Positions 62,662-64,000 of a stretch of 64,000 nucleotides of DNA are shown here, piece after piece. The notes under the pieces were generated by a model. The model had not been told where the DNA came from. It saw only the letters and a program-made list of their open reading frames with translations, and searched no databases. Every line of letters starts with the position of its first letter. Position 1 is the first letter of the stretch. Source of the DNA: Paenibacillus sp. JCM 10914 (lineage in GTDB: Bacteria; Bacillota; Bacilli; Paenibacillales; Paenibacillaceae); contig NZ_BAZR01000005.1 of assembly GCF_001315105.1 (NCBI RefSeq), forward strand, positions 206,735 through 270,734, given 5' to 3'. A program made the translations under genes and the position numbers.

Positions 62662-63834
62662 ATGCTATGGCGCGGCAGGCTTAGCGATACGGGAGAGTCC
62701 GTTGAAGTAAGGACAAAGGATGGGCGGATTACGGCAATTACGCATATTCCATTGGATGATGCACCTTGTGTGTCGTCATCAGATCTGCCCTGGATCAGCA
62801 GTGGCTGGATCGACTTGCAGGTGAACGGCTTCGGCGGTTACGACCTGAACGGAACGGTAACCTCGCAGGGAGATATTGAGGGTGTAACCAAGGCACTGCA
62901 TAAACGGGGTGTGGCCCTGTATCTGCCAACGGTCATTACAGGCAGTTATGACCGAATGCGCCAGGCGTTCAGCGCACTATCCCAATATAGTCAGTCTGGT
63001 CTTTATGGAAGCGCCTCGCTGGCGGGAATTCATATGGAGGGGCCTTATCTCTCCGGCGAAGACGGCAGCCGTGGCGCACATCCGCGCGAGTATATTCGCA
63101 ATCCGGACTGGGCGGAGTTCCAGCAGCTTCAGGACGCGGCGGGCGGACTGATCAAGATGGTGACGCTTGCGCCCGAACGCGAGGGAAGCATCCCCTTTAT
63201 CCGTCAATTGGTGAAGGCAGGTGTTGTTGTTGCCATCGGACATACGATGGCGACGGCAGAGCAGCTTGATCAAGCGGCGGATGCCGGGGCGACCGTCTCC
63301 ACGCATCTGGGCAATGGTTCACAGCCGGTCCTGCCAAGGCATCCGAACTATATCTGGCAGCAGCTCGCAGAGGATCGGCTCTGGGCGACCTTCATCCCGG
63401 ACGGCCATCATCTGGCACCGCCTGTGCTGAAGGCAATGCTGCGTGCCAAGCGCGACAAGGCCGTGCTGGTTAGCGATGCCGTCATGTTTGCGGGGATGGC
63501 CGCAGGCAGATACAGTAGCCTCATTGGCGGCGAGGTGGAACTAACCGCCGCGGGACGCCTGCATACGGTGGAGAACCCGGCCATTCTGGCGGGCTCCGCC
63601 TCCTCGCTCGATATTGGCATCGCGAATGCGGTTCGTTACACGGACATGTCGCTGGCTGAAGCGGTATCCGCCGTTACGAGCCGTCCAGCAGAAGTGCTGG
63701 ACACGCCGCAGTGGGGTGAGCTTAAGATTGGTCACCCGGCGAACCTAACCTTGTTCGCTTACGATGAATCAACGTCAGATCTCGTTGTGCAAGAAACGGT
63801 TGTCGCAGGTGAGAGTGTGTACCGGAGCAAGTAG
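62662..63834 (+). CDS. nagA: N-acetylglucosamine-6-phosphate deacetylase (NagA) family protein
   Basis: AGGGGGA fits the ATG at 62662 (MLWRGRLSDTGES). This 390-residue amidohydrolase has WIDLQVNGFGGYDLNG, the metal-binding Glu in GIHMEGPYLSGEDGSRGAH, His in IGHTMA, and the catalytic Asp in LVSDAV. The usual THLFNAM...HR block reads THLGNGSQPVLPRHPNYIW, a variant seen in a side branch of the family, so the substrate may not be GlcNAc-6-P itself. It is the last gene of the operon and removes the N-acetyl group ahead of the deaminase step. Confidence 0.9.
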   Translation: MLWRGRLSDTGESVEVRTKDGRITAITHIPLDDAPCVSSSDLPWISSGWIDLQVNGFGGYDLNGTVTSQGDIEGVTKALHKRGVALYLPTVITGSYDRMRQAFSALSQYSQSGLYGSASLAGIHMEGPYLSGEDGSRGAHPREYIRNPDWAEFQQLQDAAGGLIKMVTLAPEREGSIPFIRQLVKAGVVVAIGHTMATAEQLDQAADAGATVSTHLGNGSQPVLPRHPNYIWQQLAEDRLWATFIPDGHHLAPPVLKAMLRAKRDKAVLVSDAVMFAGMAAGRYSSLIGGEVELTAAGRLHTVENPAILAGSASSLDIGIANAVRYTDMSLAEAVSAVTSRPAEVLDTPQWGELKIGHPANLTLFAYDESTSDLVVQETVVAGESVYRSK

Positions 63835-63856
63835 CCGATCGGGAGCATCAGCGCCA

Positions 63857-64000
63857 CCACAAGTCCCTCACAGGGACTTGTACGGGCCCGAACGGCCCCG
63901 CGGTAACGCCACAAGTCCCTCGCAGGGACTTGCATGGCCCGAGCGGCCCGCGGTAACGCCACAAGTCCCTCACAGGGACTTGCATGGGCCTGAGCGGCCC
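63857..64000. repeat. array of ~50-bp hairpin repeats, three units, running off the window
   Basis: Units begin at 63857, 63909 and 63959 (periods 52 and 50). Each has the palindrome AAGTCCCTCACAGGGACTT (CAC or CGC loop), then a GC-rich part GGCCYGARCGGCC and the joint CGCGGTAACGC. There are no unique spacers, so it is not a CRISPR. It may act as terminator, RNA-stability element or protein-binding array behind nagA. Confidence 0.88.

Noticed and set aside
63857..64000. CRISPR array
   Set aside because: The whole ~50-bp unit is repeated with no unique spacers, and no cas gene is in the window.

Overview
The window reads as chromosomal DNA of a Gram-positive, low-to-mid GC Firmicute, most likely Paenibacillus. 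The reasons are strong AAGGAGG-type ribosome sites with frequent TTG/GTG starts, two polysaccharide ABC uptake cassettes of the LplABC type paired with AraC/YesMN regulators, S-layer-homology (SLH) surface proteins, short lipoproteins, a YdjO-type cold protein, and CcpA-, TnrA/GlnR- and Fur-like operator sequences. No rRNA, tRNA, CRISPR array, transposase or prophage was recognised.

Layout. 1-5 kb: the end of a ChbG-type deacetylase, a secreted protein divergent from a two-component system, and a frameshifted aspartate ammonia-lyase. 5-8.3 kb: a Na+/phosphate symporter and a frameshifted regulator joining a GGDEF/GTP-cyclohydrolase-III-like domain to a helix-turn-helix. 8.4-12.2 kb: a tight operon of an epimerase-like enzyme, a DapA-like aldolase and both L-serine dehydratase subunits. 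12.2-12.5 kb: an unidentified structured RNA ending in a terminator. 12.8-19.7 kb: a polysaccharide ABC importer, a membrane AraC-type regulator and a zinc-type dehydrogenase. 19.8-21.2 kb: a GH8 glucanase under a cre site. 22-24.4 kb: small secreted proteins and lipoproteins. 24.4-29.3 kb: an SLH surface protein embedded in decayed duplicates of itself and of the neighbouring transporter. 29.2-32.3 kb: a polar amino acid ABC importer. 32.5-37.3 kb: an acyltransferase, a cytoplasmic GH5, a flavin-type protein, cold shock genes and a 57-residue protein. 37.5-44.9 kb: a second polysaccharide importer with its YesM/YesN pair. 45-53.9 kb: a 51-residue ORF under a Fur-type promoter, AraC, MATE, an ECF sigma/anti-sigma pair, asparaginase behind two TnrA/GlnR-like boxes, MerR and LacI. 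54.2-63.8 kb: an eight-gene amino-sugar operon, followed by a hairpin repeat array running off the window.

How the genes work together. Much of the window serves uptake and breakdown of plant, fungal or insect polysaccharides, with carbon (CcpA) and nitrogen (TnrA/GlnR) control written in the intergenic DNA. The last operon has an importer, two Gfo/Idh/MocA oxidoreductases, a large alpha/beta-hydrolase, and divergent NagB- and NagA-like enzymes. It is preceded by a LacI gene, and 20-bp operators sharing the half-site GATTACTATA lie before both the regulator and the operon, so it looks like a self-contained regulon for an unusual N-acetylated sugar.

Caution: seven otherwise intact genes carry a single frameshift. 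Six need one missing base to be restored, often beside a G run. This looks more like residual indel error in the assembly than true gene decay, unlike the SLH fragments at 24.4-25.5 kb, which are genuinely degraded.
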